A stretch of 64,000 nt of DNA from Acidimicrobiales bacterium (GTDB lineage Bacteria > Actinomycetota > Acidimicrobiia > Acidimicrobiales > JAUJNH01), in contig JAUJNH010000009.1 of the NCBI GenBank assembly GCA_030448245.1, forward strand, positions 57,271 to 121,270. Direction: 5' to 3'. Numbering within the stretch: the stretch's first letter is position 1; each line of letters starts with the position of its first letter. A program made the position numbers and the translations under genes. This document shows, piece by piece, positions 25,497-35,535 of the stretch. The notes under the pieces are model-generated. The model worked only from the letters and a program-made list of their open reading frames with translations. It searched no databases and was not told where the DNA came from.

Positions 25497-25760
25497 CTAG
25501 CGGTCGCCGCTGATCGAGGTCGCGCCCCGGTCGGTCCGGACGCCGTCGTCGTTCCTCTTGCGGGCCAGGCCGGCGAGTCCGGCGAGGCCGGCGAGGCCGA
25601 GGAGCCCGAGGAGGCCCAGCTTGCCGCTGTTGTCCTCCTTCTCCTCGGTCTGGGTGGCGGTGACGCGAGGGGCGGTCGTGGCGGTCTGGGCCGAGGCGGC
25701 GGTGGCGCCACCGGTGAAGAGCACGAACGCAACCGCGCCGGAAGCGAGGGCCTTGCGCAT
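25497..25760 (-). CDS. Small secreted protein with Leu-Gly-rich C-terminal helix
   Basis: An 87-residue protein with a clean signal peptide (MRKALASGAVAFVLF, cleavage after ASA), a short polar linker (TQTEEKEDNSGK) and a striking hydrophobic run built from LGL/AGL units (about 47-66). This is followed by basic ARKRNDD and a polar tail. The layout resembles C-terminal sorting or anchor domains of the WGxxGW type, though I do not see that exact motif. Located alone between an FmdB-like gene and the E1 gene. Function unknown. The 150 bases at 25761-25912 hold nothing I recognise. Confidence 0.6.
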   Translation of the reverse strand: MRKALASGAVAFVLFTGGATAASAQTATTAPRVTATQTEEKEDNSGKLGLLGLLGLAGLAGLAGLARKRNDDGVRTDRGATSISGDR

Positions 25761-25912
25761 GGCAGTTCTCCTGATCTGTGGAGGGGTGCGTCAGTCCCGT
25801 CCGCAAGGTGGGGCGGCGGGCAGGTGTGGTCGTTCAACCTCACCAGGCACCTTCCCGAGATCCTGCCTCCGCAACCGCTCTCTTGGTGGCCTCCGCCCCG
25901 ACAGCCTGCCGC

Positions 25913-28011
25913 TCAGTACCGCAGCAGGTGGTTGACGGCGGCCTCGATGTCGGCCTCCTGAGGGAGGACGGCGTGCTCGAGGGTGGGCTCGTAGGGGACG
26001 TGGCAGTCGCGGGCGGCCACCCGGGTGACGGGGGCGTCCAGGTCGTCGAAGCAGTGCTCGCCCACCCACGCAGCCACCTCGGCGCCGAAGCCCGAGGTGA
26101 GCACGTCTTCGTGGACCACCAGCAGCTTGCCGGTGCGAGCCACGCTGGCGGCCACCCCGGCCCGGTCCCACGGGGCGAGCGTGCGCAGGTCGAGCACCTC
26201 GACGTCTCCGGCACCGGCCGCAGCCAGCCTGCCGGCCACCTGCAGCGACTTCTCGATGGTGGCGCCCCAGCTGACGATCGTGAGGTCGCGACCGGGCCGC
26301 CGGCAGGCCAGCTTCCCGAACGGCACCTCGTACCCGTCGTCCGGGTAGGGGTCGCGCGTGTAGGGCTGGCGCAACAGGTGCTTGTGCTCGAGGAACAGCA
26401 ACGGGTCCTGGCCGTGGCGGAAGGCGGTTCGGAGCAGCCCGGCCGCGTCGCGGGCCCGTGACGGGAAGGCCACGAGCAGACCGGGCACGTGGGTGAAGAT
26501 GCTCTCCCCGCACTGGCTGTGCCAGATCGACCCGCCCGTCAGGTAGCCGCCGATCGGGATGCGCACCACCATCGGGCACGAGTAGGCGCCGTTGGACCGC
26601 CAGCGGATGGTGGCGGCCTCGGAGCGCAGCTGCTGCATCGCCGGCCACACGTAGTCGAAGAACTGGACCTCGGGCGCCGGCCGCAGGCCCCGGAGCGCCT
26701 GGCCGATGCCGCGGCCCACGATGTTGGCCTCGGCCAGCGGCGTGTTGTAGCAGCGGGCCAGCCCGAAGCGGCGCTGGAGGCCGAAGGTGGTGCCGAACAC
26801 GCCGCCCTTGCCCTCGACGTCGGCCAGCACCTGCTCGCGGGCGTCGGCCACGTCCTCGCCGAACACCCGGATCCGCTCGTCGCGCTCCATCTCGCCGGCC
26901 AGGGTGCGGGTGATGGCCTCGCCGAACGAGACGACCGGCCCGTCCTCGCCCGGATCGCCCTCGTCCACCTCGGGCAGCACCCAGACGTGCTCGAGGACCG
27001 TGGCCGGGTCCGGCCGGGCTGCGGCCAGGGCCGACCGGGCGGCCTCGGCCACCTCGGCGGCCACCTCGGCCCGGATCTGCGCCGCCGCCTCCTCGGTCAG
27101 CACCCCGCCGGCCACGAGCTCGGCCTGGAGCCGGGTGATCGGGTCGTGAGCCACCTCGTCGGTCAGCTCGGCCACCGACCGGTACTTGGCCTGGGTGTCG
27201 GCGGCAGAGTGCGAGTACGGCCGGGTGACCTGGGCGTGCACGAGCACCGGCCCGATCCCGGCCCGGACGTGGGCGATGGCCTCGGCCCCCAGCCGCCGCG
27301 AGTCGAAGTAGTCGGTGCCGTCCCACTGCCACACCTGCAGCCCCCGGAAGCCCGACACGAGCTCGCTGACCGGCGCCGGCGCCTGGTCGGAGCTGGGCAC
27401 GCTGATGGCGTAGCCGTTGTCGGCCACCACGAACAGCACGGGCAGGTGCAGGGTGCATGCGCTGTTGAGCGACTCCCAGAACTCGCCCTCGCTGGTGGCG
27501 CCCTCGCCAGGGACACGTAGGTCACCTCGTCGCCGTGGGCCACCGACGCCGCCCCGTGCAGGTGGGGCCGCCGTGACAGGTAGTGGGCGGCCTCGGCACA
27601 GCCCACCGCCGGCGGGCACTGGCTGCCCGTGGGGGACGACTGGGTCACGACGTGGCGCTCGCGATCGCCCCAGTGGCAGGGCATCTGGCGGCCCCCCGGC
27701 GCGGGGTCCTCGGCCGACCCCACGGCCTGCAGCAGCAGCTGGCGGGGCGACGCGCCCAGGCCCAGCAGCAGCGACCGGTCCCGGTAGTAGGGGAAGAACC
27801 AGTCGTAGCCGGGCCGCAGGCTTCGGGCCAGGCCCAGCAGGAGGGCCTCGTGGCCGGCGCCCGAGATCTGGAAGTACACCCGGGACTGCTTCTGCAGGCT
27901 GAGCTCCCGGTCGTCGATGGCCCGCGAGGTGCAGGCGAGGCGGAAGTCCTCGAGCAGCTCGTGGACCGGGAACCCCTCGAAGGTCGAGGGCGACGACATG
28001 GTCGCTGCCAT
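25913..28011 (-). pseudogene. Fused 2-oxoacid dehydrogenase E1 (alpha-beta), one-base frameshift
   Basis: The 2,099-base reading would give 699 residues if one base were restored. The alpha half (from ATG 28009-28011) carries YFQISGAGHEALLLGLA and FPYYRDRSLLLGLGASP. The thiamine-diphosphate site follows as GEGATSEGEFWESLN with ADNGYAISVP. The beta half begins near SFGEAITRTLAGEM and has FGTTFGLQRRFG, NTPLAEANIVG and the C-terminal KLLVVHEDVLTSGFG. At about 27508 a G is missing where the expected VSLGEGATSE is broken, shifting frame inside the cofactor site. Intact, it would oxidatively decarboxylate a branched-chain or similar 2-oxoacid. A single homopolymer slip in an otherwise pristine gene may be a sequencing error. 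Confidence 0.85.
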
Positions 28012-28079
28012 GGCCCCAGCATTGTCCCGCACGGCGCTGCGCGCGCCGGTGAGCGATTGGCCCGGGTTGTGCCGTGGGG

Positions 28080-28630
28080 TCAGGCGCCCTCGTAGGCGAA
28101 GCCCAGATCCGGGGCCGTGACCAGCGGGAAGAAGGGGATGCCCTCGGGCTCGAGGAGGCTGGCGCAGGTGCCGCCGCGGTCGACGACCGCCACGACCCCC
28201 ACCACCTCGGCGCCCACCTCGCGCACCACGTTGGCCGCTTCGAGCAGCGACGAGCCACGGGTGACCGTGTCCTCGGTGACCACCACCCGGTCGCCCGGCT
28301 CGAGGACCCCCGCCACCCTCCCCCGCGCCGTGGTCCTTGGCCTCCTTCCGGACGGCAAAGCGCGCGCAGCTGGTCACCCCGGGCGGCGGCCACGCCGGCC
28401 ACGCCAAAGGCCACCGGATCGGCGCCCATGGTGAGACCGCCCAGCGCCGTCGTCCCGGCCGGGAGCACCGCCAGGAGGGCGTCGGCCACCAGCAGCAGGC
28501 CGTCGGGCCGGCACACCGTCTGCTTGGAGTCGATGAACCAGGACGAGGTGCGCCCGCTCTTCAGGGTGAACTCGCCGGTCTTCACGCTGTGCGCGAGGAG
28601 GTGGGCGACGAGGGCGGGGTGGGGGCTCAC
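28080..28630 (-). pseudogene. pyrE: Orotate phosphoribosyltransferase, two frameshifts
   Basis: PyrE converts orotate and PRPP to OMP in pyrimidine synthesis. The start (GTG 28628-28630) leads into LVAHLLAHSVKTGEFTLKSG and GGLTMGADPVAFG. After about 28365 the frame shifts to FAVRKEAKDHG (the conserved catalytic loop), and near 28320 it shifts again to RVAGVLEPGDRVVVTED and TRGSSLLEAA (PRPP-binding). Each change is a +1 (or -2), so the net frame is lost. The protein otherwise matches throughout and would be about 182 residues. Since PyrE is normally needed, base-calling error is a serious alternative. It lies four bases after purM. Confidence 0.85.
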
Positions 28631-28634
28631 GGGC

Positions 28635-29654
28635 TCAGGCCCACCGCACCCGTTGGGCGGCGTCCGCTCTCGCGGCCACCACCTCACCGATGACCGTCGC
28701 CCGCTCGACCAGCCTGCAGGCGGCCGAGGCCTCCTCGGCCGGCACCACGGCCACCATCCCGATCCCGAGGTTGAACACCCGGGCCATCTCGTCGTCGCTG
28801 ATGGCGCCGGCCCGCTGCACCTCGGTGAAGACCTGCGGCGGCTCCCACGAGCGGCGGTCGACCACGGCGGCGCACCCGTCGGGCACCACCCGGCCCAGCT
28901 TGGGCACCATCCCTCCCCCGGTGATGTGGGCCAGGGCCCGCACGTCGAGCGCCTCGAGCAGCCGCCGCGCCTTTGGGGCGAAGAGCACCGACGGCTCGAG
29001 CAGCACCTCGCCCAGGCTGCGGCCGGCGCCCGTCCACGCCTCGTCAGTCAGCACCCGGTCGGCGAAGACCTTGCGCACCAGCGAGAAGCCGTTCGAGCGC
29101 AGGTTGGGCGACGGCAGGCCCACCAGCACGCAGCCCGGCTCGACCCGCTGGGGCAGGAGCCGGTCGCGCTCGACCACGCCGACGCAGAACCCGGCGAGGT
29201 CGAGCTCGCCCGCCGGCAGCTGACCCGGGTGCTCGGCCATCTCGCCGCCCAGCAGGCCGGCGCCCACCTCGCGACAGGCGGCGGCGATCCCGGCCACCAC
29301 CTGCTCGACCAGCTCGGGGTCGAGGTGGCCGACCAGCACGTAGTCGAGGAAGAACAGCGGCTCGGCGCCCGTGCACACCAGGTCGTCGACGCACATGGCC
29401 ACCAGGTCGAATCCGAGCGTGTGGTAGACGCCCAGCTCGGCGGCCAGCAGCGCCTTGGTCCCCACGCCGTCGGTCGACGAGACGAGCAGCGGGTCCTGGT
29501 AGTGGCCGATGGCAGCCAGGTCGAACAGGCCGCCGAAACCCCCGACGCTGCCCAGCACACCGGGCCGCACGGTCGAGGCCACCGCCGAGCGGATGCGGTC
29601 GACGGCGTCCTCACCGGCCTCGACGTCGACGCCCGCCTCCCGGTAGGTGCTCAT
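28635..29654 (-). CDS. purM: Phosphoribosylformylglycinamidine cyclo-ligase
   Basis: A 339-residue AIR synthetase, catalysing the ATP-dependent ring closure of FGAM to AIR (step 5 of purine synthesis). Seen: YREAGVDVEAGEDAVDRI at the N-terminus, LVSSTDGVGTK (about 57-67), MCVDDLVCTGAEPLFFLDY (about 87-105), the GLLGGEMAEHPG stretch and HITGGGMVPKLGRV. Length fits the family. The ATG has a TAGGTT box ten bases upstream. It is preceded on the same strand by purF. Confidence 0.95.
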   Translation of the reverse strand: MSTYREAGVDVEAGEDAVDRIRSAVASTVRPGVLGSVGGFGGLFDLAAIGHYQDPLLVSSTDGVGTKALLAAELGVYHTLGFDLVAMCVDDLVCTGAEPLFFLDYVLVGHLDPELVEQVVAGIAAACREVGAGLLGGEMAEHPGQLPAGELDLAGFCVGVVERDRLLPQRVEPGCVLVGLPSPNLRSNGFSLVRKVFADRVLTDEAWTGAGRSLGEVLLEPSVLFAPKARRLLEALDVRALAHITGGGMVPKLGRVVPDGCAAVVDRRSWEPPQVFTEVQRAGAISDDEMARVFNLGIGMVAVVPAEEASAACRLVERATVIGEVVAARADAAQRVRWA

Positions 29655-29679
29655 CTGGTCGGCGAACCTACCCGGCAGG

Positions 29680-31125
29680 TCAGGAAGGAGACGATGCCCT
29701 CCCGAGCGGAACGGGGACCTCGGTGGGGTAGTCGCCGGTGAGGCAGGCCGTGCAGAAGCCGCCGTCGTTCCCCCGGACCGTGCCCAGCAGCCCCTCGATC
29801 GAGAGGTAGGCGAGGCTGTCGGCCTCGATGAACTGGCGGATCTCCTCGACCGACTTCTGGGCAGCGATCAGCTCGTTGGGGTCACCGGTGTCGATGCCGT
29901 AGAAGCAGGGCCACTTGTAGGGGGGGCTGGTGATGCGCAGGTGGACCTCGGCGGCGCCGGCGTTGCGCAGCAGGGTGACGAGCTGTCGGCTGGTGGTGCC
30001 GCGCACGATCGAGTCGTCGAGGACGACCAGGCGGGCGTCGCGGATGTTCTCGCGCAGCGGGTTGAGCTTGCGACGCACGCCGCGGTCGCGCTGGCCCTGG
30101 TCGGGGCTGATGAACGTCCGGCCGATGTAGCGGTTCTTGACCAGGCCCTGCCCGTAGGGGAGGCCGCTGGCCCGGGCGAAGCCCTCGGCGGCGGGAAGGC
30201 CCGAGTCGGGGACGCCCATGACCAGCACCGGGCAGCTCTCGTTGCCCGGCCGGGGCGGCGAGATCGGCGCCTCGGCCGCCAGCCGCTCGCCCATGCGCTG
30301 GCGCACCCCGTGCACCTCGCGCCCCTCGAGGACCGAGTCGGGCCGGGCGAAGTAGACCAGCTCGAAGACGCACAGCTTGCGCTCGGGCGGGACCCCGGGG
30401 AACGGCCGCAGCGAACGCACGCTGAGGTCTTCGCCCACCACCACCACCTCGCCGGGCTCGACGTCGCGGACGAAGCTGGCGCCGACGATGTCGAGGGCGG
30501 GCGACTCGGAGGCGATGACCCACCCGTCGGGCGAGGTGGTGCGGCCCAGGCACAGGGGCCGGAAGCCGTGCGGGTCTCGCACGCCGATGAGCCGCTGCCC
30601 GTCGGTGAGCACGAGCGCGAACGCCCCCTCGGCCTCGGGCAGCACGTTGAGCAGGGAGGTGACGAGGTCGGCGCCGCCGCCCATGGCCTGGGCCAGCAGC
30701 TCGGCCAGGGCGTCGCTGTCGCTGCTGACGGTGCCGGGCAGCATGCCCGCCTTTTCGGCCAGGGCGGTGGTGTTGGTCAGGTTGCCGTTGTGCCCGAGGG
30801 CGAAGTGGCCGCCGTCGGCCAGGCTTCGGTGGACCGGCTGGGCGTTGGCCCACGTGGACGACCCGGTGGTCGAGTAGCGGGTGTGGCCGATGGCCAGGTG
30901 GCCGGACAGGGCGGCCAGGGTGTGCTCGGTGAACACGTTGGTGACCAGGCCCATGTCCTTCACCACCGTGAGGTCGGTCCCGTCGGCCACCGCCATCCCG
31001 GCCGACTCCTGGCCCCGGTGCTGCAGGGCGTAGAGGCCGTCGTAGGTGAGGCGGGCCACCGCCGCACCCGGGGCGAGGATGCCGAACACACCGCAGGCTT
31101 CCCGCAGCGCGTCGGCTCCGTCCAC
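29680..31125 (-). CDS. purF: Amidophosphoribosyltransferase
   Basis: The committed step of purine synthesis: PRPP and glutamine to phosphoribosylamine. After a short propeptide, the N-terminal nucleophile Cys is in EACGVFG (C11 from the GTG at 31123-31125), with LQHRGQESAG, HTRYSTTG and GHNGNL of the glutaminase domain. The C-terminal phosphoribosyltransferase domain has the PRPP loop VVLDDSIVRGTT and the iron-sulfur-type Cys residues near GFCTACLTG. I prefer the GTG at 31125 because a TAGGGT box at 31133-31138 lies just upstream and overlaps the next GTG. 481 residues. Confidence 0.95.
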   Translation of the reverse strand: MDGADALREACGVFGILAPGAAVARLTYDGLYALQHRGQESAGMAVADGTDLTVVKDMGLVTNVFTEHTLAALSGHLAIGHTRYSTTGSSTWANAQPVHRSLADGGHFALGHNGNLTNTTALAEKAGMLPGTVSSDSDALAELLAQAMGGGADLVTSLLNVLPEAEGAFALVLTDGQRLIGVRDPHGFRPLCLGRTTSPDGWVIASESPALDIVGASFVRDVEPGEVVVVGEDLSVRSLRPFPGVPPERKLCVFELVYFARPDSVLEGREVHGVRQRMGERLAAEAPISPPRPGNESCPVLVMGVPDSGLPAAEGFARASGLPYGQGLVKNRYIGRTFISPDQGQRDRGVRRKLNPLRENIRDARLVVLDDSIVRGTTSRQLVTLLRNAGAAEVHLRITSPPYKWPCFYGIDTGDPNELIAAQKSVEEIRQFIEADSLAYLSIEGLLGTVRGNDGGFCTACLTGDYPTEVPVPLGRASSPS

Positions 31126-31175
31126 TTCCCCCACCCTACGGGACGTGGCGCCCTTGACCCGACCTCCCCGGCGGC

Positions 31176-33407
31176 CTACCGCAGCAGGCTGGGGAGAGCG
31201 CCCCGCCACGCGGCATCCAGCTCGAGAACCGGGACCGAGACCAGGTCCTCGACGGCCAGGCTGGCGCCCTCCACGGTGCCCAGGATCTGGTGCGACACGC
31301 CGGCGGCGAGCGCCCGCCGGGCGATGCCGGCGGCCGCCCCGTCGCCGTCGGCGCACACCACCACCCGCCCGCCGGCCTCCGAGAACAGGGTCGACGCGTC
31401 GGCCACCTCGATGACCCGGGCGCCTAGCCCCGAGGCGATGCACAGCTCGGCCAGGCACACGCCCAGCCCCCCGTCGCTGACGTCATGGGCACCGAACACG
31501 AGGCCGTCCGCCACCAGCTCGACGAGCAGCCGGCCCAGCCGGGCCGCCCGGGCGAGGTCGAGCGGGGACAGCTGGCCGCTGCGGTGGCCGTGGAGGTGGT
31601 CGGCCCACAGCGAGCCGGCGACGGACGCAGCCCGGTCGGCCCGGCCGCCGAGGAGGACGAGGACGCCCCCCTCGACCAGCTCGACCGCCGGCGGGGGCAC
31701 GTCGAGCTCGTCGATGAGGCCGACCACGCCCACGATCGGCGTGGGGTCGATGTCGCGGCCCTGGCTCTCGTTGTAGAGGCTGACGTTGCCGCCCACCACC
31801 GGCAGGTCGAGGGCCAGGCAGGCCTCCGCCATCCCGTCGATGGCCTCGCTCAGCTGCCACATGACCTCGGGGTGCTCGGGATTGCCGAAGTTCAGGTTGT
31901 TCACCAGGCACAGGGGGCGGGCGCCGGCGGTGGCGATGTTGAGCGCCGCCTCGACGACCACCATGGCCGTGCCCTGGCGGGGGTCGAGCGAGCACCAGCG
32001 GCCGTTGCCGTCGGTGGTGAGGGCGATCCCCTTCGACCCGTCGGCCGCCGGGACGCCAGGAGCCTTGAGGCGCAGGACGGCGGCGTCGGCGCCAGGGGCC
32101 ACGACGGTGTTCAGGAACAGCTGCGAGTCGTACTGGCGGTGCACCCAGGTGGTGTCGGCGATCGAGGGGTGGGCGAGCAGGGCCAGCAGGTCGGGCCCGC
32201 AGTCGGTGGGCAGGGGCAGGCGGGCGGGGTCGTCGGCCAGGCGGTCCGCCCGGTCGGCGGGCGGCTGGCGGGGCCGGGCGTACTGCGGCTTGTCCTCCTC
32301 GAGGCTGGCGGCAGGCACGTCGGCCAGCACCTCCCCCGCCTGCCGGTCGAGGATGCGCAGGCGGCCGGTGCCGGTGACCTCGCCGACGACGGTGGCCCGC
32401 ACGTCCCACCGGTCGGCCAGGTCGAGCACGGCGGCCAGGTCGTCGGGGGTGACGATGGCCAGCATCCGCTCCTGGCTCTCGCTGGTCATCACCTCGACGG
32501 GCAGCATGCCCGGCTCGCGCTGGGGCACGGCCGCCACCCACACGTCCATCCCGGCGCCGCCCTTCGAGGCGGTCTCGCTGGTGGCGCAGGTCAGGCCGGC
32601 GCCGCCCAGGTCCTGGACCCCCACGGCCAGGCCCCGCTCGAGCAGCTCGAGGCAGGCCTCGATCAGCCGCTTCTCCTCGAACGGGTCCCCCACCTGCACG
32701 TTGGGCCGCTTGGCCGCCTCGACCTCCTCGTCGGCCGAGAACCCGGCGCTGGCCAGCACGCTGACGCCGCCGATCCCGTCGCGGCCGGTGGTTGAGCCGA
32801 GGAGGACGGCCAGGTTGCCGACGCCGCTGGCCCGGCCCAGCACGAGCCGCTCGACGGGGAGGAGGCCGAGGGCCAGGACGTTGACGAGGGGGTTGCCGGC
32901 GTAGCAGGGGTCGACCTGCAGCTCGCCGCCGACGGTGGGGACGCCGACGGCGTTGCCGTAGCCGCTGATCCCGGCCACCACGCCCTCGGCGATCCAGCGG
33001 CTGCGGGGGTCGTCGAGCGGCCCGAAGCGCAGCGGGTCCATCACGGCGATCGGGCGGGCTCCCATCGAGAAGATGTCGCGCAGGATGCCGCCGACCCCGG
33101 TGGCCGCACCCTGGTAGGGCTCGATGGCGCTGGGGTGGTTGTGCGACTCGATGCGCACGGCCAGGGCCACCCCGCCGCCGCAGTCGACGATGCCGGCCCC
33201 CTCACCCGGGCCGACCAGCACGTGGGGCGCCTCGGTCGGGAGACGGCCCAGGTGGATCGACGACGACTTGTACGAGCAGTGCTCGCTCCACATCACCGAG
33301 AACATGGCCAGCTCGAGGTGGTTCGGGTCCCGCTCGAGGACGGCCTCGATGCGGTCGACCTCGTCGTCGGTCAGGCCGAGGGAGCGGGCCAGCGGCCGGT
33401 CGGTCAC
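31176..33407 (-). CDS. purL: Phosphoribosylformylglycinamidine synthase subunit PurL (small form)
   Basis: A 743-residue FGAM synthase catalytic subunit that uses ammonia from PurQ to convert FGAR to FGAM. Seen: [11 protein letters not shown] (about 45-55), [44 protein letters not shown], the [15 protein letters not shown] motif and, in the second half, [24 protein letters not shown] and [11 protein letters not shown]. Its length matches the short form that requires PurS and PurQ. Its GTG overlaps the purQ stop (GTGA), so the three subunits are coupled. Confidence 0.95.
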   Translation of the reverse strand: MTDRPLARSLGLTDDEVDRIEAVLERDPNHLELAMFSVMWSEHCSYKSSSIHLGRLPTEAPHVLVGPGEGAGIVDCGGGVALAVRIESHNHPSAIEPYQGAATGVGGILRDIFSMGARPIAVMDPLRFGPLDDPRSRWIAEGVVAGISGYGNAVGVPTVGGELQVDPCYAGNPLVNVLALGLLPVERLVLGRASGVGNLAVLLGSTTGRDGIGGVSVLASAGFSADEEVEAAKRPNVQVGDPFEEKRLIEACLELLERGLAVGVQDLGGAGLTCATSETASKGGAGMDVWVAAVPQREPGMLPVEVMTSESQERMLAIVTPDDLAAVLDLADRWDVRATVVGEVTGTGRLRILDRQAGEVLADVPAASLEEDKPQYARPRQPPADRADRLADDPARLPLPTDCGPDLLALLAHPSIADTTWVHRQYDSQLFLNTVVAPGADAAVLRLKAPGVPAADGSKGIALTTDGNGRWCSLDPRQGTAMVVVEAALNIATAGARPLCLVNNLNFGNPEHPEVMWQLSEAIDGMAEACLALDLPVVGGNVSLYNESQGRDIDPTPIVGVVGLIDELDVPPPAVELVEGGVLVLLGGRADRAASVAGSLWADHLHGHRSGQLSPLDLARAARLGRLLVELVADGLVFGAHDVSDGGLGVCLAELCIASGLGARVIEVADASTLFSEAGGRVVVCADGDGAAAGIARRALAAGVSHQILGTVEGASLAVEDLVSVPVLELDAAWRGALPSLLR

Positions 33408-34090
33408 CTCAGCGCGGCTGCCGGACGGCCGGCGCTCTTCAGCAGGGCGGTGAGCAGGACGTTGCCGTCCTCGCTGCCGAGCAGCTCGTGGCTGGCCCGC
33501 TCGGGGTGGGGCATGAGCCCGACCACGTTGCCGGCCTCGTTGGACACGCCGGCGATGTCGCCGGCGCTGCCGTTGGGGTTGTCGGCGTAGCGGACCACGA
33601 CCTGGTCCCGCTCGTGCAGCCCGGCCAGCACCTCGGGGGCGGCGGTGTAGCACCCCTCGAAGTGGTTGATCGGCACCCGCAGACAGGTGCCGGACGGCAC
33701 GTCGGCAGTGAGCGCCGACCGCTCGCTGACCGTGACCAGCTCGACCTCCTGGCACAGGAAGGCCAGGCCCCGGTTCTTCTGCAGGGCGCCCGGCAGCAGC
33801 CCCGCCTCGCACAGCACCTGGAAGCCGTTGCAGATGCCGACCACCGGCCCCCCCTCGGCGGCGAAGGCCTCGACGGCGGCCATGACCGGGCTGAAGCGGG
33901 CGATGGCGCCGGGCCGCAGGGCGTCGCCGTGGGCGAAGCCGCCGGGCAGGACGACGGCGTCCGCCCCGGCGAGGGACGTCTCCTTGTGGAAGACCAGCCG
34001 GGCGGTGGCACCGAGGCGGGTGACGGCCTCGGCCACGTCGTGCTCGCAGTTCGAGCCGGGGAACACGACGATCCCGACGGTGGCGGCCAT
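33404..34090 (-). CDS. purQ: Phosphoribosylformylglycinamidine synthase subunit PurQ
   Basis: A 228-residue class I glutaminase subunit that feeds ammonia to PurL. Signatures: [28 protein letters not shown], the nucleophile elbow [12 protein letters not shown] (Cys nucleophile), and the His/Glu pair in LMPHPERA. Start ATG (34088-34090) overlaps the purS stop (ATGA) and its own stop overlaps purL. Confidence 0.95.
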   Translation of the reverse strand: MAATVGIVVFPGSNCEHDVAEAVTRLGATARLVFHKETSLAGADAVVLPGGFAHGDALRPGAIARFSPVMAAVEAFAAEGGPVVGICNGFQVLCEAGLLPGALQKNRGLAFLCQEVELVTVSERSALTADVPSGTCLRVPINHFEGCYTAAPEVLAGLHERDQVVVRYADNPNGSAGDIAGVSNEAGNVVGLMPHPERASHELLGSEDGNVLLTALLKSAGRPAAALR

Positions 34091-34353
34091 CAGCGCATGC
34101 TGGCCGCGGCGACGCTGACGGTGGCGTCCTCGATCACCGGGTTGGTGAGGAAGCGGGCGCACAGGTCTTCGACCACCCGCCGGGCCTCGTCGTCGTCGGA
34201 CGCCTCGACCGTGAGCCGGATGGCCTTGCCGACCCGCACGCCGGAGACCCCGCCGACACCGAGGAGGGGCAGCGACCGCTCGATGGTGGCACCCTGAGGA
34301 TCGGCGATGCCGGGGCGCAGCGTGACCTCGACCAGGACCTCGAACGCGGGCAT
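34090..34353 (-). CDS. purS: Phosphoribosylformylglycinamidine synthase subunit PurS
   Basis: An 87-residue bridging subunit of the FGAM synthase complex. Seen: [25 protein letters not shown], which is typical of the family, and VRVGKAIRL followed by a helix with [22 protein letters not shown]. The start is taken at the ATG at 34351-34353. No clear ribosome site is visible, and the upstream 138 bases to the divergent ABC gene would hold the promoter for the purSQL genes. Confidence 0.9.
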   Translation of the reverse strand: MPAFEVLVEVTLRPGIADPQGATIERSLPLLGVGGVSGVRVGKAIRLTVEASDDDEARRVVEDLCARFLTNPVIEDATVSVAAASMR

Positions 34354-34491
34354 CGAGACGAAGCCTGGCACGGCTTCGTTGTCACGGCCAAGGACCAGAC
34401 TCGGGGGCCAGCCCGGGAGGCGCACCGATCCGATGACTTCCAGGTGGCGCTGTCGTCTCAGTGCCGAAAGGTCCCGAAAAGGAGAAGGCCG

Positions 34492-35535
34492 ATGAGCATC
34501 ACACAGCTACCCTCCCCCGCCGTGGCGGCGGTGGTGGCGCAGGGCCTCACGAAGCGGTTCGGGACGACCGAAGCCCTGCGAGGCGTCGACTTCGAGATCG
34601 AGCGCGGGAAGGTGCTCGGCCTGCTGGGTCCCAACGGCGCCGGCAAGACCACCGCCGTGCGCATCCTCTGCACGCTGCTCAAGCCCGACGCCGGGCGGGC
34701 GTTCATCGACGGCATCGACGTGCTCGCCGACCCGCGCCGGGCGCGGGCCCGCATCGGCCTCACCGGCCAGTTCGCGGCGGTCGAGGAGCGGCTCACGGGG
34801 TTCGAGAACCTGCAGCACGTCGGGCGCCTGTTCCACCTGCGCACCTCGGAGGCGCGGCGCCGGGCGCGTGAGCTGCTCGAGCAGTTCGACCTGGTCGACG
34901 CGGCCGACCGGGTGGCCAGGACCTACTCGGGCGGGATGCGGCGGCGGCTCGACATCGCCATGAGCCTCATCGGCCGGCCCTCGGTCCTGTTCCTCGACGA
35001 GCCGACCACCGGCCTCGACCCCCGCAGCCGCCTGGGCATGTGGGACGTCATCGACGAGCTCGGACGAGCCGGCACCACCACCCTCCTCACCACCCAGTAC
35101 CTCGACGAGGCCGACCGGCTGGCCGACCAGATCGTCGTGATCGACCAGGGGACCGCCATCGCCCGCGGCACAGCGGACGAGCTCAAGCGACGCGTGGGCG
35201 GCGACCTGGTCGATGTCGTCCTGGCCGACCCCGCCGACGGCAGGCGAGCCGTCGAGCTGCTGACCCCGCGGGCCTGCGGTCAGGGGAAGGTGGTGCTGGG
35301 AACCACCACGGTCACCGTCCCCGTCGACGGCTTCGCCGGCGTCGTGCCGGCTGTCGTGCGCGACCTCGACCAGGCCGGGATCCAGGTGGTCGACGTCGGC
35401 ACCCGCCGCTCGACGCTCGACGACGTGTTCTTCGCCCTCACCGGCCGTCCCGCCCAGGAGGCCGACGACGAGCCGTCCGACGATCATCCCGAGGCGCCGA
35501 CCTCAGCGCCCGAGACGAAGGTCGAGGCGGGCTGA
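34492..35535 (+). CDS. ABC exporter ATP-binding protein (DrrA-like)
   Basis: A 347-residue nucleotide-binding subunit of a drug-resistance-type ABC-2 exporter. Walker A GPNGAGKTT, Q-loop IGLTGQFAAVEERLTG (diagnostic for DrrA-like proteins), signature YSGGMRRRLDIAM, Walker B SVLFLDEPTTGLDP and switch region TTQYLDEADRLAD are all present. The C-terminal domain contains RRSTLDDVFFALTG, and the tail is acidic. A good ribosome site (AAAGGAG) lies eight bases before the ATG. The permease start overlaps its stop by one base. Substrate unknown. Confidence 0.92.
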   Translation: MSITQLPSPAVAAVVAQGLTKRFGTTEALRGVDFEIERGKVLGLLGPNGAGKTTAVRILCTLLKPDAGRAFIDGIDVLADPRRARARIGLTGQFAAVEERLTGFENLQHVGRLFHLRTSEARRRARELLEQFDLVDAADRVARTYSGGMRRRLDIAMSLIGRPSVLFLDEPTTGLDPRSRLGMWDVIDELGRAGTTTLLTTQYLDEADRLADQIVVIDQGTAIARGTADELKRRVGGDLVDVVLADPADGRRAVELLTPRACGQGKVVLGTTTVTVPVDGFAGVVPAVVRDLDQAGIQVVDVGTRRSTLDDVFFALTGRPAQEADDEPSDDHPEAPTSAPETKVEAG

